From Rotaria socialis (lineage: Eukaryota > Rotifera > Eurotatoria > Philodinida > Philodinidae), in assembly GCA_905331475.1 (NCBI GenBank), contig CAJNYU010001005.1, forward strand, positions 62,001 through 126,000: 64,000 nt of DNA, read 5' to 3'. Each line of letters opens with the position of its first letter. Positions within the stretch are counted from its first letter, which is position 1. Below, in pieces: positions 13,701 to 25,927 of the stretch. A model generated the notes under the pieces. The model saw only the letters and a program-made list of their open reading frames with translations, was not told the origin of the DNA and made no database searches. Both the position numbers and the translations under genes were made by a program.

Positions 13701-14759
13701 CAATTCGTTCGGATAAAAATTGTGACCTAAATATAAAAATTAATGTATAATAATAATAATAATAATACGAAACTAGGAAAGCTATTTCAACTAAGTCGTA
13801 CATAGGGCGTCGTTTGTTTCATGAAAATTCGTTTTCAACTATCTACCATTATCTTTAAAAAAAAAGTAAATTAAAAATTTCCCTTTTGTAACTTCAAAGG
13901 TTTTTATCATTTAGAATCAAATCGAAATTAGACCGTAATAAAATTAAGACTAAAAAAAAAGCTAAGATACGAATTCGATTAAATCGAATTGAATAAATTT
14001 CTAATCAAACTAATCTATTATTCGATTTCTTTTCTAGTTCTCCATGAAATTTAAATACAGTAGGTTTTGAAAATAAAACAAAACATGTACACAAGTGACT
14101 ATCTCAAGCGTATTAATGCATCAACACAATGTAAGTTTAACTAGTTATTTGAAATCTATTAATAGAATAAGTATATTTTATAGCATTGCAACTATTAAGC
14201 AATATCTTGTAAAATCGTATATCATATTATTATTATTACTATTTAACGTACTCTTTTCGACTTCTAATATCATAGTGTGAACTGAAATATGATGAAAGAC
14301 GAGCGCAGAAAGTGTTGAAGAATACGAGTGTTTAGGCGTGCTAAATACGATATGCAAATGGCGTAGTGTATTGCTGACAGAAAAGAGTGGCATTATTATT
14401 GGATGAACGCAATAAAATTGATAATCTTCTGCATTTAATATAAGAAGCTTCTTAATTGATAGCAACCATTTGTTCCCCAATGGGTATGTAACATCATACA
14501 GGCGGATGAGTCACGAAGTACAGCAGTATGTATTAAAGCAAGAAAGCGATTAGTGTGATCGTTTCGTTCGCTTAGAAATCGGCACAATTGATCATAATGC
14601 ATTGAACCAACATCTAATGAGTGACGCATAGAAGTCAGAAGATGTTCGATGCGAGCATTTTCGCATCAAGAAAGGCTTGCAAAGATCAAATGATGATAAA
14701 TAACCAAATATAACCAGCAAAATTTCGTTGGGTAATGATTCGAGGGTACTTCTGTTCAT
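10791..14759 (-). pseudogene. Decayed F-box-type gene (leucine-rich, multi-exon family)
   Basis: The N-terminus at 14759 begins MNRSTLESLPNEILLVIFGY then LSSFDLCK, a typical F-box. Downstream blocks in the same order on the minus strand include RIEHLLTSMRHSLDV, SIKKLLILNAEDYQFY, LNWPNTAQLTLSIQH, IQLCEHELREVVDGTRLR, LPALEDLNFSFCFP, NNVKNIF-like helices and AGHNRLFDCNNIRIQF. These blocks lie in different frames: the frame shifts just after FDLCK (about 14.69 kb), near 14.47 kb, near 13.54 kb and near 11.15 kb. There is an in-frame TAA within the exon around 12.88 kb. A 1.3-kb gap without exons separates 12.66 and 11.34 kb. At least five disruptions make this a pseudogene. Intact members would be substrate-recognition subunits of SCF ubiquitin ligases; that role is inferred from the F-box alone. 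Confidence 0.75.
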
Positions 14760-14930
14760 TGTTAACTCCTTGAATTCATTCTATGTGTGCCTTTCTTTTA
14801 AATATTTAGTGTTCGAAGGTAAAAATAGCGAAAAAACGGCGAAGAAGAAAATGTTGAACATACGATAACGTCGAAACAAGCTTATTGAAGCATTCGGTCA
14901 GCGACCTAAAGAAATTTGATTGCATGCAAA

Positions 14931-15079
14931 TAGAGGTGTGAGTTGACGCCTCGGTTGGCGGTAGCGGCTCGAAAAATAAAACTTTTTTCATCCATTGGCG
15001 GCGGCGACGACTCGGAAATAAAAAACGTTTTTGGTTCACCGACGGCGGCGGCGATTCAGTCATTCGGCTTACACCTCTA
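14931..15079. mobile_element. Short hAT-like MITE with 8-bp target-site duplication
   Basis: Terminal inverted repeats TAGAGGTGTGAG (14931-14942) and CTTACACCTCTA (15068-15079) match at 11 of 12 positions. The flanks are identical 8-mers, CATGCAAA, at 14923-14930 and 15080-15087. An 8-bp duplication and a TAGAGGTG end are the classic hAT hallmark. The 149-bp interior is unusually GC-rich for this window, with repeated GGCGGCGGCGA-type stretches, so it stands out by composition. No coding capacity. Confidence 0.88.
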
Positions 15080-15087
15080 CATGCAAA

Positions 15088-15810
15088 GAAAGAATGAAGT
15101 GTTATTATGTCAACAATAAATGATAATAGTATGTAAAAAAATGTCAAAAGTCGGAGACGAATTCAAAACGGATAGATGAAATGCTGTCGTACTCCTTTCG
15201 AAGCAGATGTTCTGCTGAATTCTGGCGATTTTTTTTGCAAAACTTCGTGCTTGGACCACATCTACCATCATCACCCTTTTAGAATCTGCTGGATGCATCC
15301 CCATCAAGAAGGGGATCAACAACAAAACAATTCGTTTTCACAGGTGACAAACAATTTGATGATTCATCTAGAACATTTTCGGCATTTTTTACGTGAATAT
15401 ATTGGCGAATATTGGAACGGTTGACTTTGTCTAAGAAAATTTTTGTTGCAACGTGAGTATTCAATTTTTAATTCAAGACAAAAATTGATAATATTTTATC
15501 TTAGTTGAGATCTCCTTTTATAGGCATTAATTATTATTTTGTTTTATTCATTGGAAGTCAAATTCAATGTAGGGTAGAGGCGATGCGAAATTCGAGTAAA
15601 ATTTTTTTTCGGTTTTTCTTCTAGATCACTTGATAGAGCGCGAACTGCTGATTGCGAGAACCCACTTTTCAGTTTTAGCAACAACTTCCTTCCGGTCGAA
15701 AAATACGAGATAGTTGAAAGATGCCGTTTTTCGAGAAAAACACATCTTTTTCAAAATGTGCAAAATTTTGTACTTTGTTTATTTTTTCAGGTGACAACTC
15801 CTTCATAAGC
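15088..15810. other. Intergenic region with a possible decayed coding fragment
   Basis: On the minus strand about 15460-15110, two frames carry peptide-like text that reads across a stop (NVLDESSNCLSPVKTNCF, then VVQARSFAKKIARIQQN in another frame). This could be a broken gene piece, but no family is recognised. The rest shows no gene. Confidence 0.25.
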
Positions 15811-16170
15811 TCGCACAAAATCAAATAAATTATAGCAATAATAATAATATCACCACGATCTACTAAAAAATTTGTGCTAACTTGAAATACAGTGAGTTGA
15901 GATGTTCAAAAAATGCAGAGTTGCACATTCGAAACACACGGCATAAATTTACATGAATTCAAATAAGTGATAGTAATACTAAAAGTATCATCATCCACTA
16001 GAAAATGTGTGCTACCTCATGAATAGCACCATTAGATGCAACTCATTGAATTATTCAGGAAATGATATTCTCACCTTCAAAAAGTTCGTCGTGGACTCGA
16101 ACAAATTCAAATATATTGTATTAATACTCATACGAACAATAACATGGTGCGATCGTTATATGTATATCAT
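15811..16170. repeat. Degenerate tandem repeat, about 140-bp period
   Basis: A ~70-bp core beginning TCAAATAAAT at 15821 recurs beginning TCAAATAAGT at 15959, and more weakly as TCAAATATAT at 16107. The first two copies share, in order, an ATAGYAATA stretch, a WATCAYCAYSATCYACTA stretch and a TGTGCTA motif. Spacing is 138 and 148 bp. It lies between two hAT-like MITEs and may be old satellite sequence or part of a larger element. Confidence 0.6.
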
Positions 16171-16300
16171 TTATTTGTAACATAAGCATAGAAACCTCTT
16201 GGAGTCCACGTCAGTGCGACTTTCACGCTCATTGATGCGCTCACCCTCACTCTTTGGTATTCATTATCAATTAGACCTACTAGTGTAAAGGTGTTCTGAA

Positions 16301-16873
16301 CAGCGTTTCTAATAGAAATCTAAAACAAAGTATCAAACTGCATAGTATTTTCGCAAGCTAAGTGCAAAATGATACTTTGCTTTTTCAAACAAAGTATCAT
16401 AAAGTATCCAAGGTATAGATTGCTCCGTTTAGATTGAAAAAAAAATGTTGATATATATTTGTTATTATTAAGTTCAAATATAAAATATACAAAGAATAGT
16501 ATCTGATTAAATTATATAAAAAAAATGGTTTATCTGCTATTTCATAGATAAGTTAGAAACAGAAATAAAACAACAAAATACGCACTGTACTATTCACCGA
16601 AAAGAAAACAGTTTTGTATCTACTCAACATATAACCCCTTCAACTTCATATTCTTCTTCACTATACATGTCTTTATAAATCACTATTGATAAAAAATTGA
16701 GGAGTTCGAAATTTCCATAGAATAGAATGAAAAGCAGAGTGTAAACTTTCCTGAGCACGTATCCGCTTGATACTTTGTTTTTATGAGCAAAGTGTAAAAC
16801 AGAGTATCAAATCGATAGAGCAAGTATCATGATACTTTGTAACAAAGGCTGATACCTGCTGTTAGAAACGCTG
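16301..16873. mobile_element. Non-autonomous hAT-like element with 8-bp target-site duplication
   Basis: Ends are CAGCGTTTCTAATAG at 16301 and the reverse complement CAGCGTTTCTAACAG at 16873 (14 of 15 identical). The flanking 8-mers GTTCTGAA at 16293-16300 and 16874-16881 are identical. The 573-bp interior has no open frame of note. Near both ends the motif AAAGTATCA is repeated many times in both orientations (16335-16405 and 16770-16845), as expected of subterminal transposase-binding repeats. This is a clean, probably fairly recent insertion. Confidence 0.92.
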
Positions 16874-17241
16874 GTTCTGAATTTAAATAATAGCCATCGA
16901 TTATTTTTGTTTCATATTGCGTGGTGAAACATTTTGAGCTCAATTTTCACTTTTTCCTACATAATAAAAGTCATCATAATTAACATGAGTCTTTATTATT
17001 AATTTTATGAGAAATTCAATCTATTTTTTTGGTCGATCGTTATTACTAAGGCTACCATTTCCAAAATTTATTTATACTATAGTCCTCTTTAGTGATGCTT
17101 TACAGATTCTTCAATATATATTGCTTAATGCATTGTCCAATAGAATCTTTACTTCCGTCTGGATAAATTATCCTGTTCGACATTGGTTCTGTTTTATCAA
17201 TCACAACACTGTTTACTGCATTTTAGTCACGGAGCGTAATC

Positions 17242-20200
17242 ATGTCTGGCTGGTTCAGTAGTATCGATCCTAATAGACTGAAAGAATTAGCCGCAAGTAC
17301 CTTAATAAATGCACAAAAACAAATCGGTAAAAATAAAATCATATCTGTCATTGTTTTTTCAATATAATTTTTATTTAACTAGACAAAGTCCTAGATATAA
17401 AGGACGGTACTCCTGGCTCAGAACAACAGCCAATAGGTAAAACTGATTATGTTAAAACTCCAGATTTTCAAAATAATATTCTGTAAAATCATTTAGTTGG
17501 CACTAATCTGGTAGTAAATAGTCCTGTGCCTCCTCCAACGGCAATATCCACTGAGGATTTTTTTTCGACATTTCTCAGTAATCCAAGACCTGCAACACCA
17601 GTCGTAGAAAACAAAATAGAGAAAGATACTTCAATCGCAAATTGGAATTCGTGGACAGATCATAGCAATGCGTCGCAAATAGTAAAATAAAATGAGATAA
17701 AGAAGAAGAATTGATTTTCATTCGCTTTCTTTTCTATGTAATATTTAGATTCCTTCGGAATCACAGTCAGACTTAATCTCAACTGAAGAAAATAAAAATG
17801 AAGACGAGAAAATACCAACAATAGAATCTACTGATATACAAATATCATTATCTATGCCAGAATCTACTGGTACACAACAAGTACAGTCACCATCGTTAAC
17901 ATCGAATTCTGTTGAAATACAACAAGTACCATCATCAACATCATTAACTGAATCATCAACTATAACAGAAAGTTCTAGTAGTGACAGTGCTAATTCATTG
18001 CAGCCAGCATTAAGTCTTCCATCATCTGAATCGACTCTGATTGATCCAGTGATGGAGACTATGCTTGATGAAAAATCATTATTTATAAATGACGAAAATG
18101 AAAATGTACAATCTGAAACCATTCAATCGTTAACATCCGATAAACGTGGTGTGATTGATTCTTGGATAAATAACCGAGACAACGATACAACAGAGTATGT
18201 ATGATAAGCAGATAGGACACAACAATCTAACTATAGTTTTTCCTTATTATATTGACATGAAAAAATAAAATATGATTTAGGACTAAGCATAATTGTTATA
18301 ATAAGATTCACTTTCAACGTATATTGGCGCTAATCATGTCGATCTTGTATCAAACCGAATCGAAAATATGTATTAGACAATCATTCAATCATGACGATAT
18401 AGAAAAAACAAGTCCAATCATTGCTATTTGTAGAATCTATGAATTTTTCGTATCATACTTTTGAATAGCCACTGATCATCTCATAAAATAGTTTATTTTT
18501 ATTCCACATAATCAATAGATTTCACTAGGTTTGAATTTTTGAGAGTAGAAAACAAAATCACTATCGAATTTATTTTTTCTTGTAACAATCGAATTCAATT
18601 TTAGAAGCAACGGTGAACAATCATCATTTGATAAAAATGACAATGACTCCTCATCTCTATTGTATACATCATCATATCCACCGAATAATTTTTCAACAGC
18701 ATCAATCATTGATGATGATTTAACATCAACATCTGTTATAACAACAGTTCATGATAAAGAACAACCATTAGAAACTGTTTCAACAGACGAAGAAGATACC
18801 AACGCATTCGTGGAACAATCAAACTCGCCGACTCACACAATATCATCATCGAATGGACACGATACAGTCAGTTTTCTCATAGGATAAAGACAATAAAACG
18901 AATCTTTTGTTATTTATTTAAATATTTAGAATAGCAAAGCATCATCAGATGATGGTAAACAAACATCATGTGCATCGTCAGACATTGAAATAATATCATG
19001 TCCAAGTGTTACTGGCGGCTTACCTCAAAGTACAACAGAAACATTTGATAAATGTCGAGAATTACGCGATGCTCGACGACCTGTTGTACGCGAGGTTTGA
19101 CTTCAAATAGAGCTATTAAACTTTACTTAAGTTTGAAATAAATCTAGGTCGTTGTTCGTTTTCCAACGCATTCAACCAATTTGAAATATCATCATCGGTT
19201 ACCTATGGACAATATTGATAAGAGTACTTCATCGAATTTCGATGCACCATCATGGTCAACACTAATCGATGAAGCAGCTACCGAAAAGAATCACTATCAA
19301 AATGTAAGAATGGTTATTGATCTGTTTCGAAGATTTTTATTTTTAAAAATTTTTATTAGCCAAATGAAGAGAATGACGACGATCAGCAAAGTATGCAATT
19401 GATGTTTTGTAATTTTTTGAGTTTTATATTTCTGTTAATTTAGAGTTTTTTACGTCCGAAACTTCGAAAGTTTGTGATGATTACATTATTACTTCATATA
19501 CAAAAATCTTTCTCTTTATTTTTTGTTTTTATAAAACAGGAAGTAGGCGAATTAAAAGAACGTCTTGAATTACGTGACCAAGCTTTTAAAAAACTAACAG
19601 ATGAATCTGATGAATTACATCGAACCAATCAATCATTGAAACAGTAAAATTTTTTGCAAAACAGATTCGCAACCTAAATATTATTTCCTTCGGTAAATAG
19701 ATCATTAACAGAATTAGAACAACGTTCATCGCGTTTGACAAATGAATTTCAACAAACAATTGAAAATCTCTCGATGAAAATTGAAGAACAGAAAAATGTT
19801 GCACAAGTAAAATATTTCGTATTTTTGTTCATATCGGTTTTCTCATTGAATTCTCGCATAACTTGAATAAGCTGATTGAATTATAAAACTTTAAGAATCA
19901 TACAGAACTTAGGATAATTTTGATATCATAATGAAGTTGAAACATAAGCGGGAATTTTTCATAATTTTGTAACACTCAATATCTCAAATATGAATTTACC
20001 AGCTTTAGCAATAAAAATAAATTGATGAACAGTAGAAAAATCCTAAGAACTAAATTCACATTGTGTAAAAGAGACACTTTCTTTTATTAAGGAACGTGAT
20101 CGACTTCGCAAGCAACTTGATACATTACAAAAACAACTATTTGAAAAGTATTTAAAATGCCATACTCTATTTATTAAGTAAGAAAAGTCTCTATTTAGTT

Positions 20201-23200
20201 CAACATCATCTGGTAATGCAATGGCTGTATTACGTGAGAAAGAAGAACAAATACAACAATTACTAGAAGAAGGTGACAAATTATCAAAAACTCAACTACA
20301 ACATACAAATATAATAAAAAAACTACGAAGTAAAGAAAAAGAAAATGAAACTCAAATAACGTCACTTAAGTAGGTTTCCTATTTCCTACGGCTTAATATT
20401 GAAATAATTTTCTATAGCGTTCGTATCGATAAATTGACAACCGAATTAGATGAAGCAAAGAAAAATTTACAGGAAAAAGAAGAAAATGAAAAACAATCGA
20501 AAGGTGCATTGACTCATTGAATTATATCTTATTTTTATATCGTTTCAATATATTTAGAAATCCTTAAGAAGCTTGAAAAATCTGCAATACATTATGAGAA
20601 GGAATGCCTATCAATAAAATCATTATATGAAGATGCTGAAGAGCAAATTCGTAGTACAAAAGTTGCACTTGAAAATTCTTACAAGTAAATCGAACAAAAA
20701 ACAGGCTACTCTTCTCTTTTTCTATTGATTGATTTTATTTTTTTAGAGAAATATCCGAATTAAATAAAACAAAAGCAGCAACAGAAAGTAAAGTCGTTGA
20801 AGCCACATTGTCAGCGGAAATATTACTGAAAGAAGAAATTCGTTTGGCTCTTGACAAAGAACGCATACTATCAAGACAAGAACAAGAAAAATTACAAATG
20901 ACAATCGACGAATTGAGACATTCTATTCAACGTAGCGAAGCTCAATTGAGTCGAAAAGAACACATGCTACGACAAGAAATTAATGACCTCCGTCAAGTAT
21001 GCTTTTATTTCCTTCAGGCAACAGTTGATAAATTCAAATTTATTTATCCCAATTCTAATTACTTTCATTCATAAAATAGTACTTTATCTTTCAAAAAAAG
21101 TCAACTGATTCTTCGAGTGGACTTTGCTTTTTCGATTTTACGAAAAAATGATGAGTAATTCTAATCATATCGATCCGCCTCGTGTATATATTTCCATGAG
21201 TTTTAGTTGTAATTCTATTTGAGTAATCGTTCAATGGATATTTATCGAAATGCTTAGTGAATCGAAATAAATGAAAATTACTTTTCTTATAGAGACTTCA
21301 AGAAGCCGAATCAAGAAATGAAGAATTGACACAGAATATTTCCAATGGTAGATCTTCTTAGATTTATAATTGAGATAATAGCCATGTTTTTTTTAAATTT
21401 TATTTAGCTACACGTCCACTTCTTCGACAAATCGAAAATCTACAAACAACATATGTAACACAAATAAATTCTCTTGAAAAAACAGAACGTCAATTAACTG
21501 ATCGTCTCGGTACGTGAAGAATAACAATTTCAATGCATCTTAGTATTCTGCATTTGTTTTAGCTGAAATGCAAGCACACTATGCCATAAGTGTTGAACAT
21601 GAACGTGTAGCCAATGAAACATTATTAGAAGCGAATGCTAAATGGAAATTAGCTGAAGCACAACTGTCAACATTTAAACAAGATAAAACACGTTTAACTT
21701 CCGAAGTTGATATTCTTAAAATGAAAATCACAAATTTCGAAGATTCTAAGCAAAGGTAAAATACAGATCGAGTTGTATAAATTATTAAATTCTTTTTTTC
21801 TTCAGAGAAAAACATCAAATTGATACAATGCAGGAAGCATTTACTCAACAAATCAATAGCCTCATACAAGAAAAAGTTCATATTTACATTTCAATTTTTT
21901 ATTTTATTTATTTTCTATGTTCAGCGACAACTTGAAATGGATGCTGAGCTTGAAAAATCAAGATATGATAGCGATTTAAAACGATTACAAATTGTTAATG
22001 ATGCATTAAAAGAACAAGTAAAAAAACAACAATTCTCTCGAATTAATACCATAGAATTTGTTGTTTTCTAGCAAAATCTATTCGACACAACTTCAATGAG
22101 CCGTTCCAGTTCAACTCTTGAATCAACACTTCAACAACAACGTAGTCGACGTTCATCTGGTGGACATGACACACCATTATCATTCGCATTTGAACGTTCT
22201 CCAGTAAGAATATTAGTTTTTGAAACACAATCTTGAATAAGTATTGAAGTAAAAGAATAGAACTGCGGTTCACTTCGCTCACAGGCCATGATAGACACTA
22301 TTTGAAGAACGTATAAAATCTCGACCGAAACTTCAATGAACTTTTTATTTCTACTTTAGTTTGCTTTAACACCGAAACCAAGTGTATACGAAACTTTAAG
22401 AAATACAGGTGCTATAGCTGTACTTGAAAGTTTGGAAGCACAATTAAAAGAGAAGGAAGGAGAAATAACGTTGTTACAAGTAAAACGAGTTATTTCTTAT
22501 ATATGTTTCGTTTTTAAATTATATACATTTATATTTTAGAGTGAAATTTCAGATTTAGAACGTACACGAGAATCAATGGCGCGTGAATTAGTTAACCTAT
22601 CGAATTTAAATGAAAAACTACAGCAACAAACAAAAAATTATCCAGTACTTACTGAACAGTATAAAGTAGGATAAGAAAAAATTGAATACTAGTAGTTTTA
22701 TTATTTTCATTTATTACCCTATAGGATTTAGAAAAACGATATGATGCTCTTTTGACGATGTATGGAGAAAAACAAGAAGAAGCTGAAGAACTAAAACTTG
22801 ATCTAGTAGATGTTAAAACACTTTACCGAGCCCAGGTTAGTTTATTTGTTAGATGATATAACAATTAGCATTCGTGTTGAAAAATTATTTATTTAATTTT
22901 CATAATTCGTCTTGCATTTTGTCGGATAGAACTGAAATATTTACCACAGGTCTTTGGCGGTACTTATCACAGTTGAAATCAACTATTTTTATTTTTGACC
23001 TGAAAATTCATGGATTTCTCTCTCGCGCCTAGAGACTATTTTTTTTGTAAAAGTTTAAATAATCACAGTACAATCAGACAGAGTTAGAAGGTCATTGTAA
23101 GTGTATTGTTTTTCTTTTTGTCTTCCTTTATTTCAATGGTTCTTTTACTACTTATTTTAAGACGTTTCGGAGATATTTCTCTTATTCTTCAGTTTTATTT

Positions 23201-23837
23201 TATTTGGTGTTGTGTGCTTGTTTTTACTAGTTACAATACGTATCTGATTATTCTTTTTCTTTAATAGTGGAATGAACCGTAACAACATAAGTTTTTTCGA
23301 CCAATATTACCGTCTTGTCATTTCATTCCACTATTAAAGAAAAAGAAAAGGAATAGTCAGATACGTACTGTAAATAACGAAAACAAACACATAACACCAG
23401 ATAAAATACAACTGAAGAATGAGAGAAATATCTCCGAAACGTCTTAAAATAATTAATAAAAAAAAAACATGTTGACATAAGGGAAGAGAAAAAGCATAAA
23501 TAATACAACTAGAAGGTAATTATAAACAAGCTCATGGTGGTTCTCACTTAAAATATTTTTCCTGAGGCATGTTTCTCTTTATTTCAGTTAATACATTTGA
23601 TCCCAGAATGATTCACTATATTGTCTTCGAGCACCAATTAAAGTTAAATACGAGATTGTTTGTGCCCTTAAAATTTGAAATCGACTTTTCTTGAGCAAAC
23701 TCCAATAATCTGTTAAAAGAATATATCTCTAAGAAAATTCACTACCTCTCTACTTTGCCTTAGTTACCTTGTCAGTATATGTTGTTATCGTCTTTTAGAT
23801 TGATGATTTGATGAAGCAAACCTCGAAAAAGCGATGA
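17242..23837 (+). CDS. TMF1: TATA element modulatory factor 1 (TMF1/ARA160) orthologue
   Basis: About 20 small exons start at ATG 17242 (MSGWFSSIDPNRLKELA, then AQKQIDKVLDIKDG), which matches the amphipathic N-terminus of human TMF1. A long Ser/Thr-rich disordered part (17.5-19.3 kb) is followed by near-continuous coiled coil (19.5-22.2 kb). The conserved C-terminal TMF domain is encoded at about 22.37-22.84 kb: AIAVLESLEAQLKEKEGEI, MARELVNLSNLNEKL, YDALLTMYGEKQEEAEEL. The last exon 23799-23837 encodes IDDLMKQTSKKR and the stop, matching the human end. TMF1 is a golgin that binds Rab6 and tethers vesicles at the Golgi; it was first named for TATA-element binding. The intron before the last exon is about 960 nt and contains a fold-back element. 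The ORC5 start lies 213 bp downstream. Confidence 0.94.
23155..23449. mobile_element. Fold-back element with ~120-bp arms in the last TMF1 intron
   Basis: Arms 23155-23276 and 23322-23449 are reverse complements at roughly 90 percent, with a 45-bp loop. The ends read TTTTAAGACGTTTCGGAGAT and its complement. No coding capacity. Terminal TTTTAA makes a TTAA-type target possible, but I cannot delimit a duplication. The insertion explains why this intron is far longer than its neighbours. Confidence 0.85.
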
Positions 23838-24050
23838 TCGAATTGGCCAAATTCCATCTGTATTTATTCAGTTATAATTATTATCACAAGGGACGCTGGA
23901 TTTACTGTGATACATTTTTTCCTGATATTGTTAAATTATTATTTTCTCTCTTTTATTCATATCTCTTACGCTTTTTCGTGTCTTGTGAAATATAATATTT
24001 AAAAATAAATAAATTTAATCGATGAACACTCTGAATAATCTATATTTCAG

Positions 24051-25773
24051 ATGTCATTACCAGATAGTTATTCATCACGTTTATCGATTTATTCGTCATT
24101 AGAAAAACTTTTTTCTCCAAATCCTACAATACCGTATCCATCTCATGTTTACGTACATGGAAATAATAATACAGGCAAATCAACCATTGTTAAACATGCA
24201 CTGGATAAACATAATCATTCCGCTTTATGGTTTGATTGTCGTGAAATACATTCATTGAATATGTTTTATCATACATTTATATCATTATTGTCCACAGATT
24301 CAATTCCATCAATGAAAAACTTCAATGATTTTGTACGAGTATTACGTGACTTATCGATTCAAGATGTAAACAACGTTAAAAAGAAAAAAACGAAACAACA
24401 CTATTTTGTTGTACTTCATCATATTGAACTATTATTAAATTATGATACAACAGGATATTTACTTTATCTTCTATTTAAATTAAATGAATTAACATTAGGA
24501 CATTTTCATCATACACTTATATTAATTGGTCATCAACAATTTTATCAACTACCACCAATGAAACAAATTGAGGCAGAATTGGGTGTACTATTACCTACAA
24601 CTATATTTGTACCGGCTTATACTCGTACAGAAATTGTAGTAATATTACAAAATATCTTAACACGTATGTTTTATTCTTGTCACGTTAATTTCCTTTTTTG
24701 CATATCAGAGAATTTTTACACTGGTTTAGATACGACAGTTTTGTTAAGCTACAGATATATTGAAAGTATTTGCTGAAGAAAAAAATTAATGAATGTCGCC
24801 CATGTATAGCTTTAATAATCTCTGGAATATCTTGATGATTTCGGGCGAAAAAAAAAGACGAGTCCACTGAGATAGCTACGCTAATAAATCGAAATTGAAA
24901 AGCGGAGGGACGAATTTAAAATTATTTTGTTTAGAGCAACAAGATATACTTCCATCTTCTTTTGGTCAATTGCAAATTATAATTGAATTAGCATTACAAG
25001 TATTTTATACTGTAACAAATGATCTTGTCGAACTGAAAGATATGTCAACGATGTGCATAAAAGATTTTCTTCGTAATAATGCAAGAAAACAAGCGAACGA
25101 TGATGGAAGCAACAATGATTACCGATTGCTTTATCAAAAAGAATTTTTCATGCAGGTAAATTCATTCATTGAGTCAATTTAAAGTCGAATTTATTAAATT
25201 AATTTTTAGGTTCTCAATTCTGTCTATACACGTTCAATGAGTATTCCACAATTTCTTGATACACATACAGCTGACGAAGAAAAAACTGATAATTCATCTC
25301 ATATCGCTACTGTTAATAATAGCAATGGACGTGATCTTCCATTATCGGCGAAATTTCTCTTGATTGCCATCTATTTAGCAACACAAAATCCGATAAAATA
25401 TGATCACATGTTATATGATAAACAAAGTCAAGGTAAAAAGAGTCGACGAGGTAAAATCATGCATAAACGAACACAACTCGAATCGTCAAAACTCGAATAT
25501 TTACCATTATCATCAAACAAGCCGATAGCACTCAATCGTCTATTTGCTATTCATTCTTCATTAATAGGTGATACTGTTCCATTGACAACTCAAATCTACA
25601 CTCAACTAGCTTTATTAACATCGATGCGTTTAATTGAACTTGTCGGAGGTTCAAATGAAACTGGTACTATTAATTTGAACGAACCAAAATATCGGTGTAC
25701 AAGTTCAAGTGATTATGTTCGACGATTAGCTTCTTCAATTGACTTCAAAATCGATGACCTCATTCTTGTCTAA
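24051..25773 (+). CDS. ORC5: Origin recognition complex subunit 5
   Basis: Three exons, 24051-24663, 24935-25155 and 25210-25773, splice in phase to 465 residues (human ORC5 is 435). An AG directly precedes the ATG, so a 5' UTR intron is likely. The AAA+ domain begins near residue 35 with a Walker A motif, VHGNNNTGKSTIVKHAL. The Walker B position reads YFVVLHHIELL, without the usual acidic pair. The ORC5-specific C-terminal winged-helix region is clear: LSAKFLLIAIYLATQNP near residue 325, KSRRGKIMHKR, NRLFAIHSSLI, then RLIELVGG and EPKYRC, ending near SIDFKIDDLILV. ORC5 is part of the complex that marks replication origins in the nucleus. It follows TMF1 closely and is convergent with SEL1L3, whose stop lies 154 bp away. 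Confidence 0.95.
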
Positions 25774-25927
25774 AACTCTCAAAATAGTCAGATATATATA
25801 TATATATATGTATTTTCATAAAAAAAAATTGTCAGATAATAAAAGTCAATAGTTTGCATAAAATAACAAAATCAAAGTTTATTATTCCAATGTTCGATCA
25901 CAATATAATATAGAAAACAAAATCACT

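Noticed and set aside
14806-15147. Minus-strand 113-codon frame with Pro/Arg-rich middle
   Set aside because: It reads through the GC-rich hAT-like MITE; the peptide is a by-product of the repeat.
17007-17261. Open frame before TMF1
   Set aside because: Hydrophobic random-looking text that runs over the TMF1 start in another frame; likely the 5' UTR region.
17745-18122. Minus-strand 125-codon frame rich in Ser/Asp/Val
   Set aside because: Antisense of the low-complexity Ser/Thr-rich part of TMF1.
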